A stretch of DNA of 64,000 nt, from NCBI RefSeq assembly GCF_004362855.1, contig NZ_SNXW01000004.1, positions 248,001 through 312,000 of the forward strand. Reading direction: 5' to 3'. This DNA comes from Aquabacterium commune (GTDB lineage Bacteria; Pseudomonadota; Gammaproteobacteria; Burkholderiales; Burkholderiaceae_C). A program made the position numbers and the translations under genes. A model generated the notes under the pieces. The model made no database searches, was not told the DNA's origin, and was given only the letters and a program-made list of their open reading frames with translations. Positions 43,600 through 52,702 of this stretch are shown here, in pieces (positions within the stretch are counted from its first letter, which is position 1; every line of letters starts with the position of its first letter).

Positions 43600-44463
43600 A
43601 TGCCTGAATTGCCGGAAGTCGAGGTCACGCGTCGCAGTTTCGCCACCCGCATCGAGGGGGCCACGGTGACGTCGGTGCACCTGGGCAAACCGCTGCGCTG
43701 GCCCTTGGGGCTGGACGGCGAAGAGCTGGTTGGTGGGCAGGTGGGGGGGGTGCAGCGTCGGGGCAAGTACCTCTGGCTGCCTTTGGCGATGCCGGCGTCA
43801 TCGTCGTTGCCGTCGTTGTCGCAGAAGCCTGATCGCTCCGGCGGCCTGCTCATCCACCTGGGGATGTCGGGTTCGCTGGCGTTCCGGTGGCAGCCGGGCG
43901 AGCCTGGCCCCCATGACCATTTCGAGCTCGGCACCGACCGCGGTGTGCTGCGCCTGACCGACCCGCGGCGTTTTGGCGCGGTCGTCTGGGGTCCGGCCAT
44001 GGACGCCGGCTTGCCGGGCAAGTTGCTGGCCGGGCTGGGTCATGAGCCTTTCGACGAGGCGCTCACCCGCGAGGTGTTCCATGCGGGCTTGCGTGGCCGC
44101 CAGGTGGCCATCAAGCAGGCCTTGCTGGCGGGGGACATCGTGGTGGGCGCGGGCAACATCTACGCTTGCGAAGCCTTGTTCCGTGCGCGCATCGACCCGC
44201 GCCTGGCGGCAGGCAAGCTCAGCCGCCCCAGGGCCGCGCGCCTGCTGCAGGAGGTGAGGGCGGTGCTGCAAGAAGCGGTGGAAGCCGGTGGTTCCAGCCT
44301 GCGCGACTTCCGCGATGCCCATGGCGCGCAAGGCCACTTCCAGCTGGCCACGCAGGTGTACGGACGCGAAGGCGAGGGCTGCCGCGTGTGCGGGCAGCCG
44401 GTGCGGCGCATCGTGCAGGCCCAGCGCTCGACGTTTTTCTGCGGGCATTGCCAGAAGCGGTGA
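43600..44463 (+). CDS. mutM: Formamidopyrimidine-DNA glycosylase
   Basis: 287 residues. Removes 8-oxoguanine and Fapy lesions. Starts MPELPEVE, in which Pro2 (after Met removal) is the Schiff-base nucleophile and Glu3 the acid; RRGKYLWL carries the conserved Lys; [17 protein letters not shown] is the H2TH region; the C-terminal zinc finger is CRVCGQP...FFCGHCQ. A short acidic/Ser loop at about residues 65-80 is an insertion. With mutY and xth in the next 5 kb this forms an oxidative-damage repair cluster. Confidence 0.96.
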   Translation: MPELPEVEVTRRSFATRIEGATVTSVHLGKPLRWPLGLDGEELVGGQVGGVQRRGKYLWLPLAMPASSSLPSLSQKPDRSGGLLIHLGMSGSLAFRWQPGEPGPHDHFELGTDRGVLRLTDPRRFGAVVWGPAMDAGLPGKLLAGLGHEPFDEALTREVFHAGLRGRQVAIKQALLAGDIVVGAGNIYACEALFRARIDPRLAAGKLSRPRAARLLQEVRAVLQEAVEAGGSSLRDFRDAHGAQGHFQLATQVYGREGEGCRVCGQPVRRIVQAQRSTFFCGHCQKR

Positions 44464-44603
44464 GAGGGTGTGCGGCCGATGTCTGTGCGGCATCTCACGG
44501 ATGACACCATTCATTGCAGGTGCCGGCACAGATGTACCTTTTGTCCCAAACTGGGGGGACGAAGATGTAACCGCAACACACCCCTTGCGCTACGATGGCA
44601 CCC

Positions 44604-46724
44604 ATGAGCCCCACCTTTGCCAGCCACCTCGACGCCTTCGGCCAATGGCGCGCCGGCACGGACGCCAAACTGGCGGCCCTGGCGCGTTTCGCACGCGAGC
44701 ATGAGCTGCTGGACGACGCCTCTGCCGAGTGGTTCGAGGCCATGCGGCGCAGGTTGTCGGGCGAGAAGCTGATGGTGGCCTTCGTGGCCGAGTTCTCGCG
44801 CGGCAAGTCGGAGCTCATCAACGCCATCTTTTTCTCGGACAAGGGCCGCCGCATGATGCCGGCCTCGGCGGGACGCACCACGATGTGTCCGGTCGAGCTG
44901 GGCTATGACGCCGAAGACCCGGTGGGCCTGTCGCTGCTGCCCATCGAGACGCGCCTGGAAGCCCCCTCGCTGGCCGAGTACCGCGCCCAGCCCTCGGCCT
45001 GGACCTGGCACACCCTCGAACTGGCCGACCCCGACGCCATGGCCGACGCACTGGCCCAGGTCATGCGCACCCGCCGTGTCAGCACCGAAGAGGCCGAGCG
45101 CCTGGGGTTCTGGGACCCGCAGCGCCCTGAAGACAACCCGCCGCCCGCGGCCGATGGCCTGATCGAGGTGCCCGTGTGGCGCCACGCCCGCATCAACCTG
45201 CCGCACCCGCTGCTCAAGCGTGGCCTGGTGGTGCTGGACACGCCGGGCCTGAACGCCATCGGCACCGAGCCCGAGCTGACGCTGGGCCTGCTGCCGCAAG
45301 CCGATGCCACGGTGTTCATCCTGGGCGCCGACACGGGTGTCACCAAGTCCGACCTCGACATCTGGCGCGACCACCTCAGCGGCCCGGCCTTGGCGCGCTA
45401 CGTGGTGCTCAACAAGATCGACACCCTGGCCGACCCGCTGAGCACGCCTGCCCAGGTGCGCCAGGTCATCACCCGCCAGTGCGAGAGCGTCGCGCAGACG
45501 CTGGAGATCCCGACCGAGCACGTTTTCCCCATCTCGGCGCGTCAGGCCTTGGCGGCACGCCTGCAGGGCGATGCGGCGGGCTTGACCGACAGCCGCCTGG
45601 CCGCCTTCGAAGATGCCTTGTCGGATGGCCTGCTGCCCAAGCGCCGCGACAAGCTCGCCGAGGCCGCCGTGGGGGGGGCCCGCCAGCTCCAGCGCCAACT
45701 CACGCGCCGCTTCGGCGAAATGCGCGGCCTGTACGCCGACCAACTTCTGGAGTTGCGCGGCCTGCGTGGCAAGAGCGCAGGCAAGGTGCAGCTGATGATC
45801 CAGCGCGTGCAAGCTGAAGCCACCGAGTTCGAGCAGTGCACGGCACGCCTGCACGCCATGCGCAGCATCCACGCGCGCATGCTGCGCAGCGCTTTGCAGG
45901 ACCTGTCCTCCGAGCGCCTGCGCCAGGAGGTCGATGTGCTGCAGCAGGTGCTGGGTGGCTCCTGGCTGCCGATTGGCGCCCGACGCGCCTTCATCGAGCT
46001 GTGCACGCGCTTGCGCAGCCTGATCGAGCAGGCCCAGCAGCGCAACGACGAAATCCACGCGATGCTGGTGGCCTCGTTCGCGCGCCTGAACGCCGAGTTC
46101 GGCTTCAGCCTGGCGGTCGATGTCCCTCTGAACGTGCGCCGCTACGCCGATGACCTGCAGCTCATCGAGCGCAACTATGTGCAGTACCTGGGCCTCAGCC
46201 AGGCCTTCCGGCTGGCCCAGCCGGGCTTCCAGGAGCAGTTCCGCCGCATGTTGATCTCGCGCCTGCGCGTGGTCTTCGAGACCGTCAGCAACGACATCGA
46301 GCTGTGGAACAAGACGGCCTCGGCGCAGGTGGACAGCCAGTTGCGCGAGCGCCGTCGCAACTTCAAGCGCCGCTACGAATCGCTGGACCGCATCCAGTCG
46401 GCATCGGGTGAACTCGACAAGCGCTTGCAGGAAGTGCAGGCACAGGACGAGCGCGCCCTGCAGCTGCAGACCCGCCTGGGCACCCTGGTCGAGGAGTTGG
46501 CCAAACAAGCCTGGCCCGAGGGTGAGCCGACAGCAGAGGCCGCGGGGCAGACTGCCGCATCGGCACCGCCGGCGCTGTTTGTCAGTGCAGCGGCCATGGA
46601 GGCGCTGTCGCTGGACCTGTCGCTCGCTTCAGAGCCCGACGCGAGGTCGGCAACGGTGCCAGTCGCTGTGCCAGCAACGACGCCAGCAACGACGGCAGAG
46701 TCCTTGCCCGCTTCCGCGCAGTGA
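44604..46724 (+). CDS. Dynamin-family GTPase
   Basis: 706 residues. The P-loop reads AEFSRGKS (residues 62-69), the dynamin-like GxxxxGKS with Ala in place of the first Gly; switch II/G3 is DTPGLN and G4 is LNKID. Long helical segments from about 330 onward (RLHAMRSIHARMLRS, RRNFKRRYESLDRI) form the stalk, with coiled-coil character, and an Ala/Thr-rich tail ends the protein. Bacterial dynamin-like proteins bind membranes; function here is unknown. Its stop overlaps the mutY GTG by 4 bp (GTGA), so the two are coupled. An ATG three codons earlier is also possible. Confidence 0.85.
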   Translation: MSPTFASHLDAFGQWRAGTDAKLAALARFAREHELLDDASAEWFEAMRRRLSGEKLMVAFVAEFSRGKSELINAIFFSDKGRRMMPASAGRTTMCPVELGYDAEDPVGLSLLPIETRLEAPSLAEYRAQPSAWTWHTLELADPDAMADALAQVMRTRRVSTEEAERLGFWDPQRPEDNPPPAADGLIEVPVWRHARINLPHPLLKRGLVVLDTPGLNAIGTEPELTLGLLPQADATVFILGADTGVTKSDLDIWRDHLSGPALARYVVLNKIDTLADPLSTPAQVRQVITRQCESVAQTLEIPTEHVFPISARQALAARLQGDAAGLTDSRLAAFEDALSDGLLPKRRDKLAEAAVGGARQLQRQLTRRFGEMRGLYADQLLELRGLRGKSAGKVQLMIQRVQAEATEFEQCTARLHAMRSIHARMLRSALQDLSSERLRQEVDVLQQVLGGSWLPIGARRAFIELCTRLRSLIEQAQQRNDEIHAMLVASFARLNAEFGFSLAVDVPLNVRRYADDLQLIERNYVQYLGLSQAFRLAQPGFQEQFRRMLISRLRVVFETVSNDIELWNKTASAQVDSQLRERRRNFKRRYESLDRIQSASGELDKRLQEVQAQDERALQLQTRLGTLVEELAKQAWPEGEPTAEAAGQTAASAPPALFVSAAAMEALSLDLSLASEPDARSATVPVAVPATTPATTAESLPASAQ

Positions 46725-47866
46725 GCACCGCGTCTGCACCCGAGCTGCAGCAGGCCGCGCAGCAGCGCCAGCCTGTGCTGGCCGAGCGCCTGGTGGCCTG
46801 GCAACGCCTGGAAGGCCGCCACCACTTGCCCTGGCAGCAAACCCGCGACCCCTACCGCGTGTGGCTGTCGGAAATCATGTTGCAGCAGACGCAGGTCAGC
46901 ACCGTGCTGGCTTACTACGAGCGCTTTTTGCAGCGCTTTCCCGCGGTGGCCGACCTGGCTGCCGCGCCGCTCGACGAGGTGCTGGCGATGTGGAGCGGGC
47001 TGGGCTACTACAGCCGCGCCCGCAACCTGCACCGCTGCGCGCAAGCCGTGGTGGCCGAACATGGCGGCCGCTTCCCTGACAACGCCGATGCCTTGCAGAC
47101 CTTGCCGGGCATCGGCCCCTCCACGGCCGCGGCGGTGGCGGCGTTCTGCTTTGGCCAGCGCATCTCCATCATGGACGGCAACGTCAAGCGGGTGCTGGCG
47201 CGTGTGCTGGGCTGGGAGGCCGACCTCTCCGTGGCCGCCCACGAGCGCGCTTTGTGGCAGGCCGCGCAGGCCGTGTTGCCCGAGCGCACCGAGGACATGC
47301 CGTCCTACACCCAGGGTCTGATGGACCTGGGCGCCACTTTGTGCACGCCGCGCAAGCCGGCCTGCCTGACCTGCCCGTGGACCGAGCTGTGCGTGGCCCG
47401 CACGACGGACGAGCCCGAGCGACTGCCCGTGAAGAAGCGCAAGCTCAAGCGCAGCACGCGCGAGCACTGGTGGTTGTGGCTGGTGCGCCAAGCGCCGGAT
47501 GGCGAGCAGGTCTGGCTGGAGCAGTTGCCCGACACCGGCGTGTGGGCCGGCCTGTGGACCCTGCCTTTGCTGGACGACGAAGCGGCGATGGCGGCCTTGC
47601 TGGGTGAGCCCCTGGCCGGGGCGCTGGAACTCCAGCCCCGCCTCAAGCACGTGCTCACGCACCTCGACTGGTGGCTGCACCCGCGGCGCCTGGTGCTGGA
47701 CGAGGCCCAGGCCGCGGTGCTGACGCCGACCTTGCAGGCGCGCCATGATGCGGCAGGTTCGCAGGCCGCCAGCAGCATCGTCACCCAGCAAGGGCGTTGG
47801 GTCCAGGTGGCAAATCTGGCCGCTTGGGGCCTGCCCGCGCCCGTGCGCAAGCTGCTGCAGCCATGA
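46721..47866 (+). CDS. mutY: A/G-specific adenine glycosylase
   Basis: 381 residues. Removes adenine mispaired with 8-oxoguanine. Seen: the DNA-binding EIMLQQTQVSTV, helix-hairpin-helix TLPGIGPSTAAAVAAF with catalytic Asp in ISIMDGNVKRVLAR, and the 4Fe-4S ligands C-x6-C-x2-C-x5-C (CTPRKPACLTCPWTELC). The C-terminal NUDIX-like domain recognises 8-oxoG. GTG start, translationally coupled to the dynamin-like gene. Confidence 0.96.
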   Translation: MSTASAPELQQAAQQRQPVLAERLVAWQRLEGRHHLPWQQTRDPYRVWLSEIMLQQTQVSTVLAYYERFLQRFPAVADLAAAPLDEVLAMWSGLGYYSRARNLHRCAQAVVAEHGGRFPDNADALQTLPGIGPSTAAAVAAFCFGQRISIMDGNVKRVLARVLGWEADLSVAAHERALWQAAQAVLPERTEDMPSYTQGLMDLGATLCTPRKPACLTCPWTELCVARTTDEPERLPVKKRKLKRSTREHWWLWLVRQAPDGEQVWLEQLPDTGVWAGLWTLPLLDDEAAMAALLGEPLAGALELQPRLKHVLTHLDWWLHPRRLVLDEAQAAVLTPTLQARHDAAGSQAASSIVTQQGRWVQVANLAAWGLPAPVRKLLQP

Positions 47867-47893
47867 GCCTGCGCGTCGCGAACGCGGCGCGGA

Positions 47894-48673
47894 TCAGCCC
47901 AGCGTCACGATGACCGGGGCGTGGTCGCTGGGGCGTTCGGCCTTGCGCGGCTCCTTGTCGATCACGCAGGCGCTGACGCGCGGCTTGAGCGCCCCGCTCA
48001 CGAGGATGTGGTCGATGCGCAGCCCCTGGTTCTTGCGGAAGGCCAGGTTGCGGTAGTCCCACCAGCTCCATGACTTCGGCGCCTGCTCGAACAGGCGGAA
48101 GGCATCGCTCAGGCCCAGGTCCAGCAAGCGCTGGAAGTGTTCGCGCTCGGGCACGGTGCAGTGGATCTGGTCCCGCCAGCCCACCGGGTCGAAGACATCG
48201 GCGTCGGTGGGTGCGATGTTGAAGTCGCCCATCAGCACCAGGTGCGGGTGGCGGCTCAGCTCGTCTTTCAGCCAGACCTGCAGCGCTTCCAGCCAGCCCA
48301 TTTTGTAGATGTACTTGTCGCTGTCGGGCGCCTGGCCGTTGGGGAAATAGCCGCCGATGACGCGCACGCTGCCCAGCGTGGCATGCGACACGGTGCCGGC
48401 GATGACGCGGGCCTGCTCGTCTTCGAAACCGGGGATGTTGCGCACGGTGTCCGTGGGGGCCTCGCGCGTCAGCAGGGCCACGCCGTTGTAGGTGCGCTGG
48501 CCAAACCATTGGGCGTGGTAGCCGATGGCTGCGAGTTCGGCGTGAGGGAACTTGTCGTCGGTGAGCTTGGTTTCCTGCAGCACCAGGGCATCGACCGGGT
48601 TGGCCTGCAGCCAATCGATCAACTGGGGCAAGCGCACGGACAGGGAGTTGACGTTCCAGGTGGAGAGTTTCAT
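47894..48673 (-). CDS. xth: Exodeoxyribonuclease III (AP endonuclease)
   Basis: 259 residues, a Mg-dependent exonuclease/AP endonuclease acting after MutM-type glycosylases. Seen: STWNVNSLSVRLPQL with Asn, LQETKL with the metal Glu, LMGDFNIAP with the Asp/Asn pair, and PSDHAPVIV with the catalytic His. It is convergent with mutY, 27 bp apart. It is the last gene of the core segment; beyond its start, base composition and gene content change. Confidence 0.95.
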   Translation of the reverse strand: MKLSTWNVNSLSVRLPQLIDWLQANPVDALVLQETKLTDDKFPHAELAAIGYHAQWFGQRTYNGVALLTREAPTDTVRNIPGFEDEQARVIAGTVSHATLGSVRVIGGYFPNGQAPDSDKYIYKMGWLEALQVWLKDELSRHPHLVLMGDFNIAPTDADVFDPVGWRDQIHCTVPEREHFQRLLDLGLSDAFRLFEQAPKSWSWWDYRNLAFRKNQGLRIDHILVSGALKPRVSACVIDKEPRKAERPSDHAPVIVTLG

Positions 48674-48963
48674 GAGTTTTCTAGCGCGTTGAATTTATTG
48701 ATGTTTTTGTCTGAGTTTTGCTGATTTTTGCGTCTAGCTACCCACTTAGCTACCCAAATGGTCTGTGCTTGACGACGTGCTCATCTGCTCCCAACTGGTG
48801 GCTGCATTATCTCGTCGGGAAGCGCTGGTCATCTGGATGTCGACAGCGATTTCCCCTCGCGGTAGCCGCCTCGCCGCACACAGCGTGGCCGGCGACGCTG
48901 GGTGCCTTGCAAAGATCGCCATTTCCTCCTAAGATTGCATGAAATTTCAATGAGAAATCAATC
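48674..48963. other. Gene-poor left edge of the accessory region
   Basis: 290 bp without a gene I can support. The first 80 bp are AT-rich and contain a direct repeat TAGCTACCCA/TAGCTACCCA (48735-48757). On the minus strand a 36-codon open stretch (48670-48780) ends by overlapping the xth ATG and looks like the tail of a lost gene (IWVAKWVARRKNQQN). Just before abiEi, GAAATTTC and the inverted pair ATTTC (48944-48948)/GAAAT (48954-48958) could be an operator. Confidence 0.45.
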
Positions 48964-49575
48964 GTGGAAAGCGTTTCTGCTCCATCGAGGATGCTGGTAA
49001 GCGGTGCCGCCGAACGGCTGGCTGCCTTATTGCGCCCCGGGCGCGTGTACCGGCGAGAGGATCTGGCAGAGATGAGCAATGCGGTGGACCGTCACGTGCG
49101 TGAGTTGGTCGCCGAGGGGCTTGTGAAGAAATTGGCGCAGGGCATGTACTACGTGCCGAGGGTGTCCAGCTTCGGTCCTGTACCGCCTGAGGATGCCGAG
49201 GTGGTTGGCAGCTTTCTTCGCGACAGTGACTTCCTCGTGTTCTCGCCTTCGGCATACAACGCTGTGGGCCTGGGTACCACGCAGCTATACAACCGCACAC
49301 TGGTCTACAACCACAAGCGGCATGGTGTGTTCAAGCTGGGCAATCGGCAGTTCGATTTCCGGGTGAAACCACGTTTCCCCAAAAAGCTCACGCCGGAGTT
49401 TTTGTTTGTCGATCTGCTCAACAACCTTGAGCAGTTGGCTGAAGATCGCGATGCTGTCTTGCGGCAAGCGCAGAGCAAGCTGTCTTCGTTTGACCTCGAC
49501 AAGCTCAAACGCGCGCTCTCGACGTTTGGCTCTGTGGCGACCCGCAAGCGAGCCAAAGGTTGGCTGAGTGCCTGA
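48964..49575 (+). CDS. AbiEi-like antitoxin / DUF6088 winged-helix protein
   Basis: 203 residues. The N-terminal part is a winged-helix DNA-binding domain (AALLRPGRVYRREDLAEMSNAVDRHVRELV, key part RVYRREDL) and the rest, with FLVFSPSAYNAVGLGTTQLYNRTLVYNHKR, matches the DUF6088/AbiEi family, transcriptional autorepressor and antitoxin of type IV AbiE systems. GTG start after a GAGA; ATG nine codons later is possible. It overlaps the toxin reading frame by 8 bp. The gene itself looks intact, while its partner is not. Confidence 0.8.
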   Translation: MESVSAPSRMLVSGAAERLAALLRPGRVYRREDLAEMSNAVDRHVRELVAEGLVKKLAQGMYYVPRVSSFGPVPPEDAEVVGSFLRDSDFLVFSPSAYNAVGLGTTQLYNRTLVYNHKRHGVFKLGNRQFDFRVKPRFPKKLTPEFLFVDLLNNLEQLAEDRDAVLRQAQSKLSSFDLDKLKRALSTFGSVATRKRAKGWLSA

Positions 49576-50236
49576 ATTTCTGCATCACCGCAAGGACTTC
49601 GGCGACCTGCTTGCCGTGGTCGCTGACGAACGAAGCCTTGATCCGACATTGGTCGGGAAGGACTACTGGATCATGCATTGCCTTTTGGGGCTGCGAACTT
49701 AGGGGTTCAACTTCGAACTCAAGGGCGGCACATCCTTGTCCAAGGGCTTCGGTGTCATCCACCGATTCTCGGAGGACATCGACATCCGGATCGCGCCTCC
49801 CAAAGAGCTGGAGGTCAAGACCGGCCGCCATCACAACAAGGTCGCTCATGTCTCGTCCCGTCGGGCTTTCTATGACTGGCTGGCCACTAAAATCAGAATC
49901 CCGGGCATTTTTCAAGTCGCGCGTGATGAAGATTTCGACGACGAGAAGATGCGCAGCGGTGGCATTCGCCTGTCCTATGCAGCGCGCACGGCCCCATTGG
50001 CAGGTGTCAAAGACGGGATCTTGCTGGAGCTCGGCTTTGATGACACCGCACCCAACAGACCGGTGACAATCTCGTCCTGGGCGTGGGATACAGCAAGCGC
50101 ACGCGGCGTATTAGTGGCAGACAACCGAGCTGTTGACGTGCCGTGCTACGCGCCTACCCACACCTTTGTCGAGAAGCTTCAGACGATTTCGACCAAGTAC
50201 CGAAAGCTGGGAGAGGCACAGGGCTTCACAAACTGA
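49568..50236 (+). pseudogene. AbiEii-type nucleotidyltransferase toxin, broken
   Basis: The reading frame starts GTG at 49568 and encodes a typical AbiEii N-terminus (DPTLVGKDYWIMHCLLGLRT), then hits TAG at 49700-49702 exactly where the family continues with GFNFELKGGTSLSKGFG and FSEDIDIRI. The frame goes on without other stops to 50236, where it ends after KLQTISTKYRKLGEAQGF, short of the usual C-terminal domain, against an IS110 relic. The nucleotidyltransferase motif GGTSLSKGF lies after the stop. Loss by a CAG-to-TAG change is the simplest reading. Restart at TTG 49736 would lack that motif. Confidence 0.8.
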
Positions 50237-50462
50237 GGCGCCATGAGCCGCACGGTGTGCTCAAGCTCCTGCAGCTTGCGAGCCCAGTGGTGAGCGCTGC
50301 CGCAAGCCTCCATGCCGATCAGGCACGGCGTCATGTTCGCGAAGAAGGCGGCAACCTGGTCTCGCCTTAACTGCTTGCGCAACACCGCCTTGCCGCGCTC
50401 GTTCGCTCCGTGGACCTGGAATACGTTCTTGGCCAGGTCGATGCCAATTGTCGTGTCTGCAT
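50234..50462 (-). pseudogene. IS110-family transposase N-terminal relic
   Basis: Minus strand encodes TIGIDLAKNVFQVHGANERG and then VLRKQLRRDQVAAFFANM, CLIGMEACGSAHHWARKLQ and LMAPQFVKP, the RuvC-like start of IS110/IS1111 transposases (catalytic Asp in GIDLAKN). The ATG at 50462 is out of frame with it, so the start is frameshifted, and the similarity stops at the junction with the AbiEii fragment. The next 265 bp (50463-50727) may be the rest of that IS end; I see no gene there. Confidence 0.8.
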
Positions 50463-50727
50463 GGTGGACGCTCCTTCCGTTTCAAGTGGCCGACACGCGC
50501 CACTCTGCCGTCATCGGGTGGGGGCGTCCATCCCATTGCTTACGAAGGATCTCTGGCGTCAGGGGAAAAACTTGGCCATCTTCAAGCGCAATAAGCCACT
50601 CCCGGTCTTGGCGCGCAGTCCGTTTGCCGAAGGGATATGGGGGGCTGCGGGATGGTCGACAGTCCCGGCGGGCGTTTGTGGGCGAGCCGGGCTGCTGCGT
50701 GAGCCTGTCGCGGAAAGTGGTGCCGTC

Positions 50728-51294
50728 TCAGACTGCCGTGCCGGCCGCAAACGAGTTGATCAGTTGGCGTTGTGCATGCAAGTGGTCTCCAGCGCTGTTC
50801 ACGCGGTCCAGCAACAAGGCGCCTTCCAGCCCGGACATCATCACGGCGGCCAACCGGCTTGGGGGCAGGGGGTTAAGCAGTTCGCCCTTATGTTGCTTCA
50901 GGATCTGGGCCAACCAAGCTTCTGCCTGTTTGAAGAAGCCGCTCAAGAGGCTGCGGCAGTGCTCGTCGAGTGAGGACAACTCGGCGGCCAACATGCCGCA
51001 CAGGCACAGCTTGTCGTCCTGAGCAGCTTCTTCAAATAGGTCAATAAAGGCTGACAGCTTGCGTTTTAAGGCTGTAGGCTTGTTGGCAATGGCTGTCAAG
51101 CGCTGCGCGAAGGCCTCGCTGTAGCTGGTGATCAGCACGGCGGTGAGGTCGTGCTTTTCCGGAAAGTAGTAGTGCACGCTAGACGACTTGACGCCCGTCT
51201 GTTCGGCGAGTTGGCGAAAACTCAGTTCGCGCAAGCCCGATCGCTGGACGATGGCCTGCGCCAGGGTTTGCAGTTCGGTACGTTTGTTAGCCAT
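50728..51294 (-). CDS. TetR family transcriptional regulator
   Basis: 188 residues. N-terminal HTH (ELSFRQLAEQTGVKSSSVHYYFPEKHDL, typical core VKSSSVHYYF) followed by a helical ligand-binding domain with three cysteines near residue 95-100 (KLCLCGML), of the TetR_C group that often senses electrophiles or small aromatics. It lies downstream of a cupin-GST-AhpD set on the same strand but has its own promoter with a 21-bp palindrome, so it probably represses itself and perhaps that set. Its end lies against the IS110 relic. Confidence 0.9.
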   Translation of the reverse strand: MANKRTELQTLAQAIVQRSGLRELSFRQLAEQTGVKSSSVHYYFPEKHDLTAVLITSYSEAFAQRLTAIANKPTALKRKLSAFIDLFEEAAQDDKLCLCGMLAAELSSLDEHCRSLLSGFFKQAEAWLAQILKQHKGELLNPLPPSRLAAVMMSGLEGALLLDRVNSAGDHLHAQRQLINSFAAGTAV

Positions 51295-51295
51295 G

Positions 51296-51342
51296 GTACC
51301 GTTGTCTCAACCGTACATATTTTTGCGATATCGCTTTGCCAA
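51296..51342 (-). promoter_or_regulatory. tetR promoter and operator
   Basis: Minus strand TTGGCA (51337-51342), 17-bp spacer, TATGTA (51314-51319). The 21-bp near-perfect palindrome GTACCGTTGTCTCAACCGTAC (51296-51316, arms GTAC and GTTG/CAAC, mismatches only at three inner positions) starts 2 bp from the ATG and overlaps the -10. A second palindrome GCGATATCGC (51325-51334) lies in the spacer. Confidence 0.65.
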
Positions 51343-51349
51343 GTGCTAG

Positions 51350-52033
51350 TCAAGCCGAAGGTGGGACTTGCACCAAGCTCAGGTGGCGCGTTTTGACCCA
51401 GACGGTGGTGCCTTGCGCCCCAGCGATGGCGGTGAGTCGCCCCCCTCGAGGGACGCGCAACCAAGACCAGGCTCGCAGTTCGTCTGCGCCCTCTGTGAAG
51501 CCGCCGGACAGCACCAGCAGTTCCGCGCCGTCAGGCATCACGGCGTCAAGCCGTGTGCCGGGTAGCCAGGTCTCCAGGCTCACAGTTTCGCGCTCGTCCT
51601 CGAACAAGGGCGTCACCGCCACGCCGGGGCGGGTGGCGTCGTCCACACGGCCGATCTTGTTGGTGTCGATCACCTCCGGGGTGCGGTCCGCCGGGTCGAA
51701 CTGCCACAGCTTCACGAAGATCACGCAACCGGTCTCGGAGCCTGGCGTGTGTCGTGTGGTGGGCGGGTTGCGGATATAGCTGCCGGCAGGGTAGTCGCCG
51801 CGCTCGTCCTGGAAGACCCCGTCAAGCACCAGGAACTCTTCACCACCGTGGTGGGTGTGCGGGCTGAAATGGCTGCCGGGTGCGTAGCGCACGATGGAGG
51901 TTGCTCGGGCAACCTCACCGCCTATGCGGTCGAGCATTCTGCGCTGTACACCTGCCACAGGGGAGTCCACCCAGGGCAGGTCGGCACCATGCAGTAGCAC
52001 CCGTTGGTCGAACTGGGCGTTGATGAGGTCCAT
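51350..52033 (-). CDS. Cupin domain protein, ChrR-like
   Basis: 227 residues with two cupin halves. The first carries a metal site in HFSPHTHHGGEEFLVLDGVFQDE and TTRHTP, the pattern of ChrR-type anti-sigma cupins and related dioxygenase-like proteins; the second (residues 120-215, ELLVLSGGF) has lost most ligands. In this set it may sense or detoxify reactive species. It is third in the order AhpD-like, GST, cupin, with 48 bp to the GST gene. No paired ECF sigma factor is present, so an anti-sigma role is doubtful. Confidence 0.8.
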   Translation of the reverse strand: MDLINAQFDQRVLLHGADLPWVDSPVAGVQRRMLDRIGGEVARATSIVRYAPGSHFSPHTHHGGEEFLVLDGVFQDERGDYPAGSYIRNPPTTRHTPGSETGCVIFVKLWQFDPADRTPEVIDTNKIGRVDDATRPGVAVTPLFEDERETVSLETWLPGTRLDAVMPDGAELLVLSGGFTEGADELRAWSWLRVPRGGRLTAIAGAQGTTVWVKTRHLSLVQVPPSA

Positions 52034-52081
52034 CGGTACTCCGTTTGGGTGGTCAGGTGAAGGCAGTTGAGACTGTTCGAA

Positions 52082-52699
52082 TCAGCCACCCATGCTGGGG
52101 CGCTGGGCCATACGAGCGCGCCACGCCTTCAGATGAGGCAAGTCCGCAGGCAACTCGATCTTGGCGAAGTCAGCAAAATTCAGGCCCACGAACAAAGTGA
52201 TATCGGCGACTGAGAAGTGCTGGCCGGCTGCAAAGGGCTGCGTTGCCAGCACGCTGTCGAAATAGCGCATGCCGGCGATGGCACGCTCACGCTGCTTCAA
52301 ACCCCATTCTTTGTTCTGGTACAGCTCCAGCGCACCAAGGCCGGGTGTGGCATGGTGGAAGTAGGTACCCACGGCGTCCATCACGCCCTGTTCGGCGCGG
52401 CACTGCATCATGTGGATCACCGCGCGGTCCTTGGCGGTCGTGCCAGTCAGCGAAATGCCGTCGAATGCATGGTCGATGTACTCAGTAATGGCCGTGCATT
52501 CGCTGATGGTGGTGCCGTCGCCCAATTCCAGCACAGGCACGGTAGCGTTGGGATTCATCGCCAAAAAGCCGGGCAGGCGGTGCTCGCCCTTCAAAACGTC
52601 GACATGCACAAATTGCATCTTGTCAGTGGCGCCTTTTTCGGCAAGGGCAATGCGCACACGGGCGGGGTTGGGAAAGCCTTCAAAGTCGTAGATTTTCAT
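52082..52699 (-). CDS. Glutathione S-transferase family protein
   Basis: 205 residues. Thioredoxin-like N-terminal domain (KIYDFEGFPNPARVRIALAEKG; NPNATVPVLELGDGTTISEC with the cis-Pro and glutathione-binding Ser) and an all-helical C-terminal domain (FSVADITLFVGLNFADF). It conjugates or reduces electrophiles with glutathione; the substrate is unknown. No ribosome-binding site is seen; instead the leader carries three 8-bp tandem repeats ending 3 bp from the ATG. Confidence 0.92.
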   Translation of the reverse strand: MKIYDFEGFPNPARVRIALAEKGATDKMQFVHVDVLKGEHRLPGFLAMNPNATVPVLELGDGTTISECTAITEYIDHAFDGISLTGTTAKDRAVIHMMQCRAEQGVMDAVGTYFHHATPGLGALELYQNKEWGLKQRERAIAGMRYFDSVLATQPFAAGQHFSVADITLFVGLNFADFAKIELPADLPHLKAWRARMAQRPSMGG

Positions 52700-52702
52700 G
52701 AT

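Noticed and set aside
51350..52033. Cupin gene as a ChrR anti-sigma factor
   Set aside because: No ECF sigma factor gene adjoins it and the N-terminal sigma-binding zinc domain is absent; only the cupin part resembles ChrR.
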